A stretch of 64,000 nucleotides of DNA, from contig NZ_MSDF01000024.1 in NCBI RefSeq assembly GCF_002022275.1, positions 62,001 through 126,000 on the forward strand. Direction: 5' to 3'. Shown piece after piece: positions 16,573 through 24,594 of this stretch. Position 1 is the first letter of the stretch. Each line of letters starts with the position of its first letter. The DNA is from Pseudomonas fluorescens (GTDB taxonomy: Bacteria > Pseudomonadota > Gammaproteobacteria > Pseudomonadales > Pseudomonadaceae). Under the pieces are notes generated by a model, which was given only the letters and a program-made list of their open reading frames with translations, did not search any database and was not told the DNA's origin. Made by a program: the position numbers and the translations under genes.

Positions 16573-17286
16573 ATGGAAAAACGTGAAGAACTCTACCGCG
16601 GCAAAGCCAAGTCGGTGTACAAGACCGACGACGCCAACCGCCTGATCCTGCTGTTTCGCAACGACACCTCGGCGTTCGACGGCAAGCGCATCGAACAACT
16701 TGATCGCAAAGGCATGGTGAACAACAAGTTCAACGCCTTCATCATGCAGAAGCTTGAAGAGGCCGGCATTCCGACCCAATTCGACAAACTGCTGGGCGAC
16801 AACGAGTGCCTGGTCAAGAAGCTCGACATGATCCCGGTTGAATGCGTCGTGCGTAACTACGCCGCCGGCAGCCTGGTCAAGCGTCTGGGCGTGGAAGAGG
16901 GCCTCAAGCTCAACCCTTACACGTTCGAGCTGTTTCTGAAGGACGACGCCAAGGGCGACCCGTTCATCAACGAATCCCACGTAGTGGCGTTCGGCTGGGG
17001 CACCGCTGAGCAACTGGCGCGCATGAAGGAGTTGTCCCTCAAGGTCAACGACGTGCTGAGCAAACTGTTCGACGACGCAGGCCTCTTGCTGGTCGACTTC
17101 AAACTCGAATTCGGCGTGTTCCACGACGGCTCCATCGTCCTGGGCGACGAATTCAGCCCCGACGGCTGCCGTCTGTGGGACAAGGACACCAAGAAGAAGA
17201 TGGACAAAGACCGCTTCCGCCAGGGCCTCGGTGACGTGATCGAAGCCTACGAAGAAGTCGCCAACCGTCTGGGCGTACCGCTTTAA
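16573..17286 (+). CDS. purC: SAICAR synthetase PurC
   Basis: A 237-residue phosphoribosylaminoimidazole-succinocarboxamide synthase that ligates aspartate to CAIR in purine synthesis. Family signatures are ELYRGKAKSVYKTDD, FRNDTSAFDGK, VVRNYAAGSL and DFKLEFGV with DEFSPDGCRLWD. Length is normal for the short bacterial form. It is last in the dapA-bamC-MBL-purC run and is followed by tRNA-Ser. Confidence 0.97.
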   Translation: MEKREELYRGKAKSVYKTDDANRLILLFRNDTSAFDGKRIEQLDRKGMVNNKFNAFIMQKLEEAGIPTQFDKLLGDNECLVKKLDMIPVECVVRNYAAGSLVKRLGVEEGLKLNPYTFELFLKDDAKGDPFINESHVVAFGWGTAEQLARMKELSLKVNDVLSKLFDDAGLLLVDFKLEFGVFHDGSIVLGDEFSPDGCRLWDKDTKKKMDKDRFRQGLGDVIEAYEEVANRLGVPL

Positions 17287-17331
17287 TCGACGCAAGCATC
17301 TGATAGCACGGAAAAAAATCGCGTTTTGGGT

Positions 17332-17359
17332 TTGCTTTCGCGATACACACTGTTATGAT
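17332..17359 (+). promoter_or_regulatory. Sigma-70 promoter of tRNA-Ser
   Basis: TTGCTT at 17332-17337, 16 bases, TATGAT at 17354-17359. The tRNA starts 11 bases after the -10 hexamer. Confidence 0.65.
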
Positions 17360-17369
17360 GCGCGCCGTT

Positions 17370-17459
17370 GGAGAGATGCCAGAGTGGCCGAATGGGACGG
17401 ATTCGAAATCCGTTGTACCTTCACCGGTACCTAGGGTTCGAATCCCTATCTCTCCGCCA
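17370..17459 (+). tRNA. serV: tRNA-Ser (anticodon CGA)
   Basis: A 90-base class II tRNA with acceptor stem GGAGAGA/TCTCTCC, G discriminator and encoded CCA at 17457-17459. The anticodon loop TTCGAAA sits on a CGGAT-type stem, giving anticodon CGA (reads UCG). It has a long variable arm, and the T-loop is GGTTCGAATCC. The 3' end of serine tRNA genes is a frequent integration site, and integrase remains lie directly downstream. The symbol is tentative. Confidence 0.95.
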
Positions 17460-17474
17460 TTATTGAGTAAGACT

Positions 17475-17508
17475 AAGCCCCTGTAATCGTTAGAGATTAC
17501 AGGGGCTT
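17475..17508 (+). terminator. Rho-independent terminator after tRNA-Ser
   Basis: A 14-bp perfect stem (AAGCCCCTGTAATC and complement) with a 6-base loop, followed by TTTC. Confidence 0.9.
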
Positions 17509-17557
17509 TTTCGTTTCAGTGATATTGTTTAGGGCAGAAACCTTGCCCTGTACCGCT

Positions 17558-18756
17558 CTAGTCCGCTCTAAACCCCAGCATTTTTGACACGATGCCCGCC
17601 ACGCTCTTGGTGGCCTTCGGAGTCCACCTCCCGTAGTGCTTTCTCACCATCGTGGCATCAGCGTGACCGAGTTGGCGGGCTACCCATTCGACAGGTACAT
17701 AACTGAAGAGCATCTGACTGGCGAAGGTATGGCGACATTGGTTTGCGCCTCTATGTCGAACTTCCGCCTTTTTCAGGTGAGCGGTGAACCAGTCGCTCAA
17801 AGTCTTGCTGCTCCAAAGCAAGCCGCTGGTTGAGCTGTGGAAAAAGTAATCTGACCTTCATCTTTTTCGATGTGATGTTGTCGCCCTGAATCACCGCAGT
17901 TTCTGATACGGGGCTTTCGTTAGCTGTAGTTACAATCTCTCGTATAAGTTCAAGAGCGGAATCAATCAGCTCGACGACTCGTACCCTAGATCTTTCTTTG
18001 GGCACCTGAGCCCAGCGCACGTGCACTAGGCCTGCGTCAAGGTCGATATCTTCGACCGCAAGTGCAATGAGTTCGGATAGAGAAAGCCCTGCCCAGCAGT
18101 TGAACTCAATCATCCTGATATCAGCCTGCCGAATGGGGCCTGCTTTATTGCCTCGATCTCTGCGCGGCTGAATGGGTGGCTGTGTTCAAAGTCTACGTCG
18201 GCCCCGACGTTACTGATTCTATCCAGAGCGTCAGCTTTTAAGATCCCATCACCGAACGCGTCAGCTCAAACCCCTCGGACCACCGTAAAAATAGCATTCA
18301 CCGTCTTTGAGGCTAAGCCTTGCTTGAGCAACTGCGCCTGCAACAACTCGATATCGCTCTTGCTGACGTCTACGATTCGGCGTTTACCAAACTTCTTTTC
18401 AGCGTGTTCAGCCTTGCTTACGTTGTTGATCACAGTGATTGACGCTTTGAGAGCTCGGCTGGACTTCTAGCCACCGGACAATGCCATCCTTCACGGTGCG
18501 CTTCAGTGAGGGGCCTTCCTGTGCCTGTGAACAATGCAGCCCAGGTTGAGTTAGGAAAGTGGGCCGCATAATCGAAGCGCGCCTCTTTGATCTCTGCGAG
18601 CACGGTACGGCACTTGTTGTCGGCATAGGCGATCGCTGCCTTGTTGACCTTTACGATCCCATCCAGTAGCTCTCGGCACCGTTGGCCGTTGAATTTGAAC
18701 CCGATGCGTAACTGTTTACCGTTCATCTCAACACCGATTGGAATCTTGTTGATCAT
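17558..18756 (-). pseudogene. Tyrosine recombinase (phage integrase), broken
   Basis: Pieces of one integrase occur in several frames. The arm-binding N-terminus is at 18430-18756 (MINKIPIGVEMNGKQLRIGF). The SAM-like segment (FGKRRIVDVSKSDIELLQAQ) is at about 18,240-18,420 and ends in an in-frame TGA after VVRGV. The catalytic domain starts near 17751-18113, where the first catalytic Arg of the usual TGLR motif is Ser (GLSLSEL). The C-terminus at 17558-17821 keeps HTFASQ, RQLGHAD and the nucleophile region HYGRW. At least one stop and about three frameshifts separate them, so no active protein is expected. Confidence 0.85.
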
Positions 18757-18968
18757 GGTGTCCCTTCCATCCAGCGTTCTATAGCTGCACAGTTGTAGAC
18801 GATCACGTTCGCAAGGTCGTAACGCCAGTGTTTACCCTCAAGCCAGAGCCCGCGAGTGCGATATTTACGAACGGCTTCTGTGCTCAGACCGAAGACTGGA
18901 TAAAGCAGGTCTTGTCGAAACCAAGCACCGGGCGTGATGTGAAAATTGAGTTTCTCAGCGGCGCTCAT
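18753..18968 (-). CDS. Excisionase-like protein (DUF1233 type)
   Basis: A 71-residue basic protein whose stop overlaps the integrase start by 4 bp (ATGA), the usual xis-int arrangement read toward the tRNA. The sequence LLYPVFGLSTEAVRKYRTRG and LEGKHWRYD matches small putative excisionases of Pseudomonas phages (winged-helix MerR-like fold). It would help the integrase excise the element. The gene is intact although its partner is broken. Confidence 0.75.
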   Translation of the reverse strand: MSAAEKLNFHITPGAWFRQDLLYPVFGLSTEAVRKYRTRGLWLEGKHWRYDLANVIVYNCAAIERWMEGTP

Positions 18969-18983
18969 ACGGTGTTCTCCCGG

Positions 18984-19556
18984 CTAGGAAACGGGGGGGG
19001 GCAGGTTCACTGTTTGATTCGTTAGGTCGAAGTGCGCCTGCTGCAGCTCCGCGATGTGCTTTTGAGCAGCCTCCAGCAACAGCCAAACCTCAGTTACACC
19101 AGCAAAGTCAGCTACATGCTTGGGGGATATGAGAGCCCATTCATCGGGGTGGACGTTAGTCAGGTTTGCATGGCAGCAACGTCGGCCCGGTTTGGATTCT
19201 GGAGTGTAATCCGCAATTTTAGAAACGTTCGTATACCCCACGGCAGGCTGCGCGGGCGGGCGTTTCTGAGCGTTTAGCGTTGCCTCAGCGAGAGCTGCCC
19301 CGTGGGGTATAAGTGCCTCGGAGGTGGCTGTGGAAGAAAAAATAATGCCTGCTGCTGCGCAGCAGAGACTGTTTGTTTCTAGCGTGTCGACGCCATTGGC
19401 GGCGCGGAGCAAAGCGGGCAGGCGTGGAGCGCTGTTTTAGCTTGGGTTTTGACGTGATGAGGGTGCAGCCGCAATCTTGTGCCGTGCGGCGGATTTCGAA
19501 GATGCGGGAGGGTTAGCAGAGGGCGGGTGGGCGTGCAAGGTGGCTGTGGTGTGCAT
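18984..19556 (-). pseudogene. Phage-type small protein interrupted by an in-frame stop
   Basis: Reading from an ATG at 19554-19556 gives MHTTATLHAHPPSANPPASS, then after 39 codons a TAA. The same frame continues without a shift through PALLRAANGVDTLETNS to the stop at 18984. The downstream part alone is an open frame of 142 residues from 19412. Together they make a 190-codon gene, which is why I read it as one gene with a nonsense mutation. Similar proteins occur beside integrase/excisionase genes in Pseudomonas prophages; function is unknown. Alternatively only the 142-residue part is translated. Confidence 0.55.
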
Positions 19557-19765
19557 GGTGTTGCCTTGCTCTGTGGTGAAGCAATCGAAAAAAAACATAT
19601 AAGGTTAATGTTTTCAAGAAAAAAACCAAAATGGTTAATCTTTTGCAAAGATATCGCTTGACTGCGAATCGCAGAAAAGACAATGTCACCAAATTGCCAT
19701 CATGGTGTTAGTTGCATTTGCTTCGTCGAGAATTGAATGTGGATCGTCTAAAAAGGGAGATATAG
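19557..19765. other. AT-rich intergenic region before the ATPase gene
   Basis: 209 bp with no credible gene. Base composition changes from host-like to AT-rich at about 19,590. It probably holds the promoter of the defence cassette; AAGGGAGA just before the ATG at 19766 is a good ribosome site. Confidence 0.5.
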
Positions 19766-21118
19766 ATGGGCGCGCGTCTTTTAGAGTTTTCTGTGGATAA
19801 TCTTTACGGCTTATATAATCACAAAGTGAAGTTTAATCAAAGTGAAGAAATTTGCATTCTTCATGGCCCTAATGGAGTTGGTAAGACAGCTGTTTTAAAG
19901 TGTATTAATTACCTTTTTTTAAGTGATTTTGAGTCGCTGTCGAAAATACCTTTCAATAAGATAAATGCCGTATTGGATTCGGGAGTAAATGTGAGTCTGA
20001 CTCGATCTCCTTCAAATCCCTCTCTTTTGGACCCGATTCAATCTCTATCAAATCGCAAACTTGAAGTTGTGATCTATTTGAGAGAAAAGGTCATAGCCAA
20101 ACATATATTTAGTCCACCTGCTGCTAGGAAGGTTAATCAGCACTTTATTACTTGGTATGGCCGTAATGCGGAGGAGAGACTAAAAGAAGAAGTTACCTAT
20201 CTGGAGGCTGACGTAAATGATATTTACGATGCTAGGGTTGAGGATGCGTTAGACTCTATTTCAAAAGGAAAAAAGAAATCAGGCGCCAAGCAAGTCAGAA
20301 CCCTGCTCAACTCCTTTTCTGTCCACTTTGTTGAGACAAATAGACTGTTTCGCCACAACGTTGGTACCGATGCAGCTATAATTGGTGGTGGTTCCGGTAA
20401 AACGGTGCATACAGTACAAGAGTGTGCTAAGGATCTAATATTACGTATAAACTCTGCGCTTAAGAATTATGGAGCTAAGTCACAACAACTCGATCAGTCA
20501 TTTCCACATCGTTTTATTTCTGTAACCATGCCACCAATGGAAGTTGATGAGCTTAAGGAAAAGCTAAGTCAAATCGGAGTAAAACTTAAGGATTTGAGAA
20601 GTATAGGTTTGCTAGATGCTGACTCCGTTCAGCCTTTCGATATTGAGAGCCTTGACTTCGTAGAGAAGAATAAAATAGAAATCATGAGCTTGTATGTGCG
20701 TGACAGCCAAGCCAAGCTTGAAGTCTTTGATAGTATTTTGGCTCGCGTTCAATTGTTGCTCGGTAGCATAAATTTAAAGTTTAGAAATAAGCGAGTTCTA
20801 TTAAGTAAGGCTCGCGGTTTCTTTGTGAAGCTCGACTCAGGAGACGAGCTATCATTAGATCTTCTTTCTTCCGGTGAACAGCATGAACTTGTTTTGATGT
20901 ATGAGTTGTTGTTTAAAGTGCCAGCTGAAACCCTAGTCTTAATAGATGAGCCGGAGTTGTCATTGCATGTCAGTTGGCAAAAAGCATTCCTCCCAGAGCT
21001 AATCTCAATTGCCCGAGAGGTAGGTTTTACTGCAGTTGTCGCCACGCACTCTCCGTTTATTGTGGGTGATCGATACGACCTTATGTCAGCTTTGGATGCG
21101 GAGCTGGAAAATGAGTGA
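19766..21118 (+). CDS. ariA: AAA-family ATPase, candidate AriA of a PARIS defence system
   Basis: A 450-residue SMC/ABC-like ATPase. Walker A GPNGVGKT lies at residues 34-41; after a helical middle region come the signature-like LSSGEQ (about 367-372), Walker B LVLIDEPE (Asp394, Glu395) and the switch histidine in ATHSPF (His428). This is the AAA_15/AAA_21 arrangement used by AriA and OLD-type proteins. Its stop overlaps the next gene (DUF4435) by 8 bp. AriA-AriB pairs form PARIS, in which the ATPase senses phage anti-restriction proteins and releases the AriB nuclease. The DNA is much more AT-rich than the host. AriA is usually somewhat longer, so this could be a variant subtype. Confidence 0.7.
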   Translation: MGARLLEFSVDNLYGLYNHKVKFNQSEEICILHGPNGVGKTAVLKCINYLFLSDFESLSKIPFNKINAVLDSGVNVSLTRSPSNPSLLDPIQSLSNRKLEVVIYLREKVIAKHIFSPPAARKVNQHFITWYGRNAEERLKEEVTYLEADVNDIYDARVEDALDSISKGKKKSGAKQVRTLLNSFSVHFVETNRLFRHNVGTDAAIIGGGSGKTVHTVQECAKDLILRINSALKNYGAKSQQLDQSFPHRFISVTMPPMEVDELKEKLSQIGVKLKDLRSIGLLDADSVQPFDIESLDFVEKNKIEIMSLYVRDSQAKLEVFDSILARVQLLLGSINLKFRNKRVLLSKARGFFVKLDSGDELSLDLLSSGEQHELVLMYELLFKVPAETLVLIDEPELSLHVSWQKAFLPELISIAREVGFTAVVATHSPFIVGDRYDLMSALDAELENE

Positions 21119-21944
21119 ATGGGATAAGAATGTTGGAGTTTTGGTCGCAGAAATAAAAATGATGGAAGCTAGCTACAAGGGTTTCTATTGGCTCGTTGAG
21201 GGTCCTAGTGATATTAGATTTTTTTCTACTCGTAAAAGAGAAAACGTAGAGTTAGTTGTAGCAGGCGGGAAAAAAAACGTTGTTGGGGCAATCTTGGCTC
21301 TTTCTACAGAGCCTGTAAATAGTAGGATTTTGGGGATCGTAGACGCTGATATCGACTGGCTCATTCCTGGTTATGTGAGACCGGATAACGTAATAACAAC
21401 AGATCCACGGGATTTAGAAGGTGTATTGCTCAGATCTGGTGCTTACTTTAAGGTATTGGCTGAATTTGCAGATCCTTCAAAAGTCAATGCCTTTGAAGCA
21501 AGGCATAAATGTACCGTTCTGGATTACGTGAGAAATATATCAATGTTTTTTGGTCGAATTCGTGCTGTTAATGACCTGAATTTTTGCGTTTCTTTGAAAA
21601 AATATAAACCGCAAACATTTATGCATAAAGGTGCATGGATATATGATTTTGAATGGGCGTTAAAGGTCGCTATTGAGAAAGGGGTTTGCGATACGGTTGA
21701 AGAGTTGAAACAAAAGATGGAGTCGTTACCAGAGGTTGATATTTGGAACTACGTTCGTGGACATGATGCTGTAAATATTTTCGCTGGAGGGTTGCTCGCA
21801 GAGTTAAATCGAGGAACGAAAGTAGATAGTGATCGTGTGGAACTTGTCTTGCGTTCAGGTATTGATGAAGCGGAATACTCTCAAACTAAACTTCATAAAA
21901 TGATTGACGCTTGGCATACGTCTAAAGCTTTAGCTGTGAATTAA
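21111..21944 (+). CDS. ariB: DUF4435 / TOPRIM-like protein, candidate AriB effector
   Basis: A 277-residue protein from the ATG at 21111, inside the end of the ATPase gene (8-bp overlap), so translation is likely coupled. It has a TOPRIM-like arrangement: the glutamate in LVEGPSDIRFF (Glu30), a GGKKNV loop, and the acidic pair in ILGIVDADID (Asp78, Asp80). DUF4435 with an AAA ATPase partner defines AriB of PARIS, a nuclease reported to cleave host tRNA once released. Function here is inferred from architecture and pairing; no second defence gene is adjacent. Codon use is AT-rich like the ATPase gene. Confidence 0.7.
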   Translation: MSEWDKNVGVLVAEIKMMEASYKGFYWLVEGPSDIRFFSTRKRENVELVVAGGKKNVVGAILALSTEPVNSRILGIVDADIDWLIPGYVRPDNVITTDPRDLEGVLLRSGAYFKVLAEFADPSKVNAFEARHKCTVLDYVRNISMFFGRIRAVNDLNFCVSLKKYKPQTFMHKGAWIYDFEWALKVAIEKGVCDTVEELKQKMESLPEVDIWNYVRGHDAVNIFAGGLLAELNRGTKVDSDRVELVLRSGIDEAEYSQTKLHKMIDAWHTSKALAVN

Positions 21945-21965
21945 TGTTAGAATCAGCCTTGACTG

Positions 21966-22265
21966 ATGGCAAGGCTGTCCTCTTTAAAGAGGTATCGAAA
22001 GCTTAAAAAGTTTTCAGGTGTTGTTGATGATTTTCTAATGCGAAAATCTCATAAGTCTGAGATTTTCCACAGCGCCGAAGAAGCCCTGACAAACGCTTCC
22101 GAAATCCTCTCAGCCGCACTTCAAACCGCCTATCAATCCGCCGAAAACCCGGTCAGCACGCAGTCACCCGTGATCATGGGCCTTGCTCAATTGATCGAGA
22201 ACGCCCAGGCGCTGGTGGACGCTGTACTTGAGCGCAATTTCCCCACCGATCCATCCGGCGAATGA
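21966..22265 (+). CDS. Small hypothetical protein, likely a hybrid of island and host sequence
   Basis: A 99-residue frame. The first 34 residues (MARLSSLKRYRKLKKFSGVV...) come from AT-rich DNA. The rest (SAEEALTNASEILSAALQTA ... LVDAVLERNFPTDP) is GC-rich and resembles the C-terminal part of small Pseudomonas proteins of the DUF6124/DUF3077 kind. It looks as if the island border falls inside an older host gene, leaving its 3' half fused to new sequence. A 5'-truncated second copy of the same 3' half lies at 23144. No function is known and expression is uncertain. Confidence 0.45.
   Translation: MARLSSLKRYRKLKKFSGVVDDFLMRKSHKSEIFHSAEEALTNASEILSAALQTAYQSAENPVSTQSPVIMGLAQLIENAQALVDAVLERNFPTDPSGE
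22043..22066 (+). terminator. Hairpin at the right edge of the AT-rich cassette
   Basis: Perfect 9-bp arms AAAATCTCA (22043-22051) and TGAGATTTT (22058-22066) around TAAGTC. It may end the ariAB transcript, but it lies inside the 99-residue frame and has few T residues after the stem. Confidence 0.5.
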
Positions 22266-22324
22266 CGATCCGCGTCTGAAACAAAAAAAGCCTGCTGAGC
22301 TCAACGCTCAGCAGGCTTTTTAGT
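22114..22324 (+). repeat. Direct repeat copy 1 (211 bp)
   Basis: The sequence matches 23144-23354 without gaps, with about 18 differences in 211 bases (about 91% identical by my count). It covers the last part of the small hypothetical gene and its terminator. The two copies flank the relBE-type pair. Confidence 0.9.
22286..22321 (+). terminator. Rho-independent terminator (repeat copy 1)
   Basis: Stem AGCCTGCTGAGC with its complement around TCAAC, preceded by an A run and followed by TTTTT. It may serve convergent transcripts. Confidence 0.9.
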
Positions 22325-22359
22325 TGTTTTTGTTTATGACAGGACCATCAAATTTACGA

Positions 22360-22647
22360 CTAGCTCAATCGCTCAGATGCCTTCTGATAAACCTGATCAC
22401 GCTCCCGTTTATCTACGGCCACCACAAACACGGTAATTTCCTGATCAATCACTTGATAAACCAGCCTGTAACCACTGCTACGCAGCTTGATCTTGTAACA
22501 GTCCGGCAGGCCATGCAGGCGGTTAGTTTCAACGCGTGGATTTTTCAGGATTTCCACCAGCTTCTTCTTGAGCTGCTGACGGACGGTGTCACCGATTTTT
22601 TGCCATTCTTTCAATGCGCGGGCATCAAAATCGAGGCTATAGGTCAT
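22360..22647 (-). CDS. RelE/ParE-superfamily toxin
   Basis: A 95-residue basic protein starting MTYSLDFDARALKEWQKIGD, the RelE N-terminus. The C-terminal core GYRLVYQV ... VVAVDKRERDQVYQKA keeps the basic residues and terminal tyrosine used by RelE-type ribosome-dependent mRNA interferases. Its start overlaps the antitoxin gene by 11 bp, the normal antitoxin-first order. It would cleave mRNA at the ribosome when the antitoxin is degraded. The target is inferred from RelE, not shown. Confidence 0.9.
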   Translation of the reverse strand: MTYSLDFDARALKEWQKIGDTVRQQLKKKLVEILKNPRVETNRLHGLPDCYKIKLRSSGYRLVYQVIDQEITVFVVAVDKRERDQVYQKASERLS

Positions 22648-22876
22648 CTATGGAAACCTTCACGCGTTGAGGAGACGCCAGTCGTTCTCGCACAGTGGCC
22701 ATCAGGGCTTCATCGTCCTCAGTCATCAGCACCGGTTTGAAGGGCAACTGACCACGGTCTGCCACATACTGCAGCGCTTGGCGCATGAGTTCGGAAGGCG
22801 TGACGCCGAGTTTCTCCAGTTCGAGGTAGGCGCGAGCTTTCAGGTCGTCATCGATTCGAATGTTTATGGAGGCCAT
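22637..22876 (-). CDS. RelB/DinJ-family antitoxin
   Basis: A 79-residue protein, MASINIRIDDDLKARAYLEL..., with a ribbon-helix-helix DNA-binding N-terminus and an acidic tail (TEDDEALMATVRERLAS) that would wrap the toxin. The ATG at 22876 is the family-like start; an in-frame upstream start at 22963 would add residues unrelated to the family and run through the operator. It represses its own promoter through the palindrome at 22892. Confidence 0.88.
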   Translation of the reverse strand: MASINIRIDDDLKARAYLELEKLGVTPSELMRQALQYVADRGQLPFKPVLMTEDDEALMATVRERLASPQRVKVSIDDL

Positions 22877-22891
22877 GAAAAAATTCCCGAT

Positions 22892-22911
22892 GTAATGACA
22901 TTTGTCATTAC
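22892..22911. promoter_or_regulatory. Palindromic operator of the toxin-antitoxin pair
   Basis: A 20-bp inverted repeat, GTAATGACA-TT-TGTCATTAC, begins 16 bp upstream of the antitoxin start. RelB/DinJ antitoxins bind such palindromes, so autoregulation is likely. Confidence 0.75.
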
Positions 22912-23143
22912 CTTGGATCAAGCCTGCATTGTTGGCAAGTACGTGTCGACGCATGGTCCTCATTTTCCGCCACGCCCCTCTGTGACCGCATCACGATATC
23001 CAGTTGGCATATGAACTCCTCAGCAAAGTGTCGCCACGCCAGCGACCTTTTTGAGGCTAGCTCAGCGTTTTGGGCAGACACGCTTCGTTCTGCGAATTCT
23101 GATTACAAAGCTTTTCCAAACTCCTGATTGCCGTGTGCTGGAT

Positions 23144-23298
23144 CCGCACTTCAAACCGCCTATCAATCCGCCGAAAACCTGGACAGCACGCAGTCACCCG
23201 TAATCATGGGCCTTGCTCAATTGATCGAGAGCGCCCAAACGCTGGTGGACGCTGTACTTGAGCGCAATTTTCCCACCGATCCACCCGGCGAAAAATAA
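23144..23298 (+). pseudogene. 5'-truncated copy of the small hypothetical gene
   Basis: The frame reads ALQTAYQSAENLDSTQSP ... LVDAVLERNFPTDPPGEK and stops, matching the C-terminal 50 residues of the gene at 21966. Upstream of 23144 the similarity ends abruptly and no start codon in frame has a ribosome site. It is a leftover of the duplication around the toxin-antitoxin pair. Confidence 0.7.
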
Positions 23299-23354
23299 CC
23301 CGTACCTGAAATAAAAAAAGCCTGCCGAGCTCAACGCTCAGCAGGCTTTTTAGT
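23144..23354 (+). repeat. Direct repeat copy 2 (211 bp)
   Basis: Partner of 22114-22324, about 91% identical, offset exactly 1,030 bp without gaps. It includes a second copy of the terminator (23316-23351) that now separates the remnant from the convergent MFS gene. Confidence 0.9.
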
Positions 23355-23367
23355 CGTTATCGTCAGG

Positions 23368-24594
23368 TCAGGCGGTTTGCGCCACCGCGCTATTACTCAC
23401 ATTACGCCCCAACACCAGCACCGTCGCAAAACCAATGCCGACCAACGCCGTGGCCAAGCTCAACAGCACCGAGGTGCCCATCTGGTCAACGATCCGCCCG
23501 CCAAAGAACGAGCCCAGCGCAATAATGACCTGGAACAACGCCACGAACAGTGGCATGCCGCGTTCGACGTCCTTGGGTGCGACCACAAACATCCAGATAC
23601 TGGCGCACGCCGGGAAGGCGCCGAAGGCGAAGCCCCAGAGTGCGATCAGCATGGTCGCGCCGGTCAAACCGGTGGCGAAGTAGGGGAACAGGGCGGTGCT
23701 GGTGCCGATCATCAGCGCCACCAACAGCAATGTGTAGCGCACGCTGCGGTTGGCGGCGAAACCCGCGAAAACGTTACCCGCCACGCCTGCCACGCCAAAC
23801 ATCAGCAGCAGTGAGCCTATGGTCGGGCCGTCGAAGCCGGAGCTGTTTTTGAAGAATGGTGCGACATAGGTGTACGCCGCAAAGTGCGCCAGGCCGATCA
23901 GTAATACGGCGATCAAGCCGACCCGTGCGCGTGGGTTGATAAACAGGGCCGGCAGGTCACGGATAAGAATGGCTTTTTCCGGTTTAAGTGTTGGCAGCAG
24001 CAGGACTTGAGCCACCAGTACGGGAATGCCCACCAACGCGGTCACCAGAAACGTCATGCGCCAGCCCATCAGGCCGCTGAGCCAGGTGCCGACGGGCACG
24101 CCCAGTACGGTGGCCAGGGTGACCCCCATCATGATGATCGATGTGGCCTTTGCTACGCCCACGCCTTTGGGGGCCAGGCGGCCGCTCAGGGCGATGGCTG
24201 TCGCCCAGAAACCACCGATGCTGATGCCCAGCAACACGCGGCCGAACAGCAGCAGGCTGAAGTCGCTGGCATAGGCCACGACCATGTTGGCGACGATCAT
24301 GATCAACGTCAGACCGATCAGCAGGTAGCGACGGTCCATGGCGCCAATGATCACCGACAGCAACGGCGCGGCAAGGGCCGCCATGATGCCGGGCAGGGTA
24401 ACCATCAGGCCGGCGTGGCCAGCGCTGATGCCCAGGTCTGCGGCGACATCGTTGAGCACGCCCACCGGCAGAAACTCGCTGGTGACCAGGGCAAAGGCAC
24501 CCACGGCGACCGAGAGAATCGCCAGCCACTGCTGTTTGACACTCTGTTGGTTATGTTCGGGAAGGCCGCTAGGGGCCTGGCTGGCACTTGGCAT
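23368..24594 (-). CDS. MFS exporter, DHA1 family
   Basis: A 408-residue transporter with twelve predicted helices. It has the AraJ/YdhP/NepI-type opening VTSEFLPVGVLNDVAADLGI and the motif A region MDRRYLLIG between helices 2 and 3; motif C is in helix 5 (GVTLATVLGVPVGTWLSG). Members export sugars, purine nucleosides or drugs by proton antiport; the substrate cannot be told. It is isolated, with its own terminator (repeat copy 2) behind it. A 282-bp spacer separates it from the divergent small gene at 24877. Confidence 0.85.
   Translation of the reverse strand: MPSASQAPSGLPEHNQQSVKQQWLAILSVAVGAFALVTSEFLPVGVLNDVAADLGISAGHAGLMVTLPGIMAALAAPLLSVIIGAMDRRYLLIGLTLIMIVANMVVAYASDFSLLLFGRVLLGISIGGFWATAIALSGRLAPKGVGVAKATSIIMMGVTLATVLGVPVGTWLSGLMGWRMTFLVTALVGIPVLVAQVLLLPTLKPEKAILIRDLPALFINPRARVGLIAVLLIGLAHFAAYTYVAPFFKNSSGFDGPTIGSLLLMFGVAGVAGNVFAGFAANRSVRYTLLLVALMIGTSTALFPYFATGLTGATMLIALWGFAFGAFPACASIWMFVVAPKDVERGMPLFVALFQVIIALGSFFGGRIVDQMGTSVLLSLATALVGIGFATVLVLGRNVSNSAVAQTA

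Larger units (their letters stand above)
17558..22066. mobile_element. Degraded integrative element next to tRNA-Ser
   Basis: The stretch carries integrase remains, an excisionase-like gene, a phage-type small gene and an AT-rich defence cassette, all just after a tRNA gene. The right limit is set where base composition returns to host-like near 22,066, after a hairpin. I looked for a second copy of the tRNA 3' end (TTCGAATCCCTATCTC) to mark attR and found none in the window, so the true right border may have been lost. With a broken integrase it is probably no longer mobile by itself. Confidence 0.65.

Noticed and set aside
17437..22324. Search for an attR copy of the tRNA-Ser 3' end
   Set aside because: No second copy of the tRNA end was found on the right side, so I did not annotate att sites.
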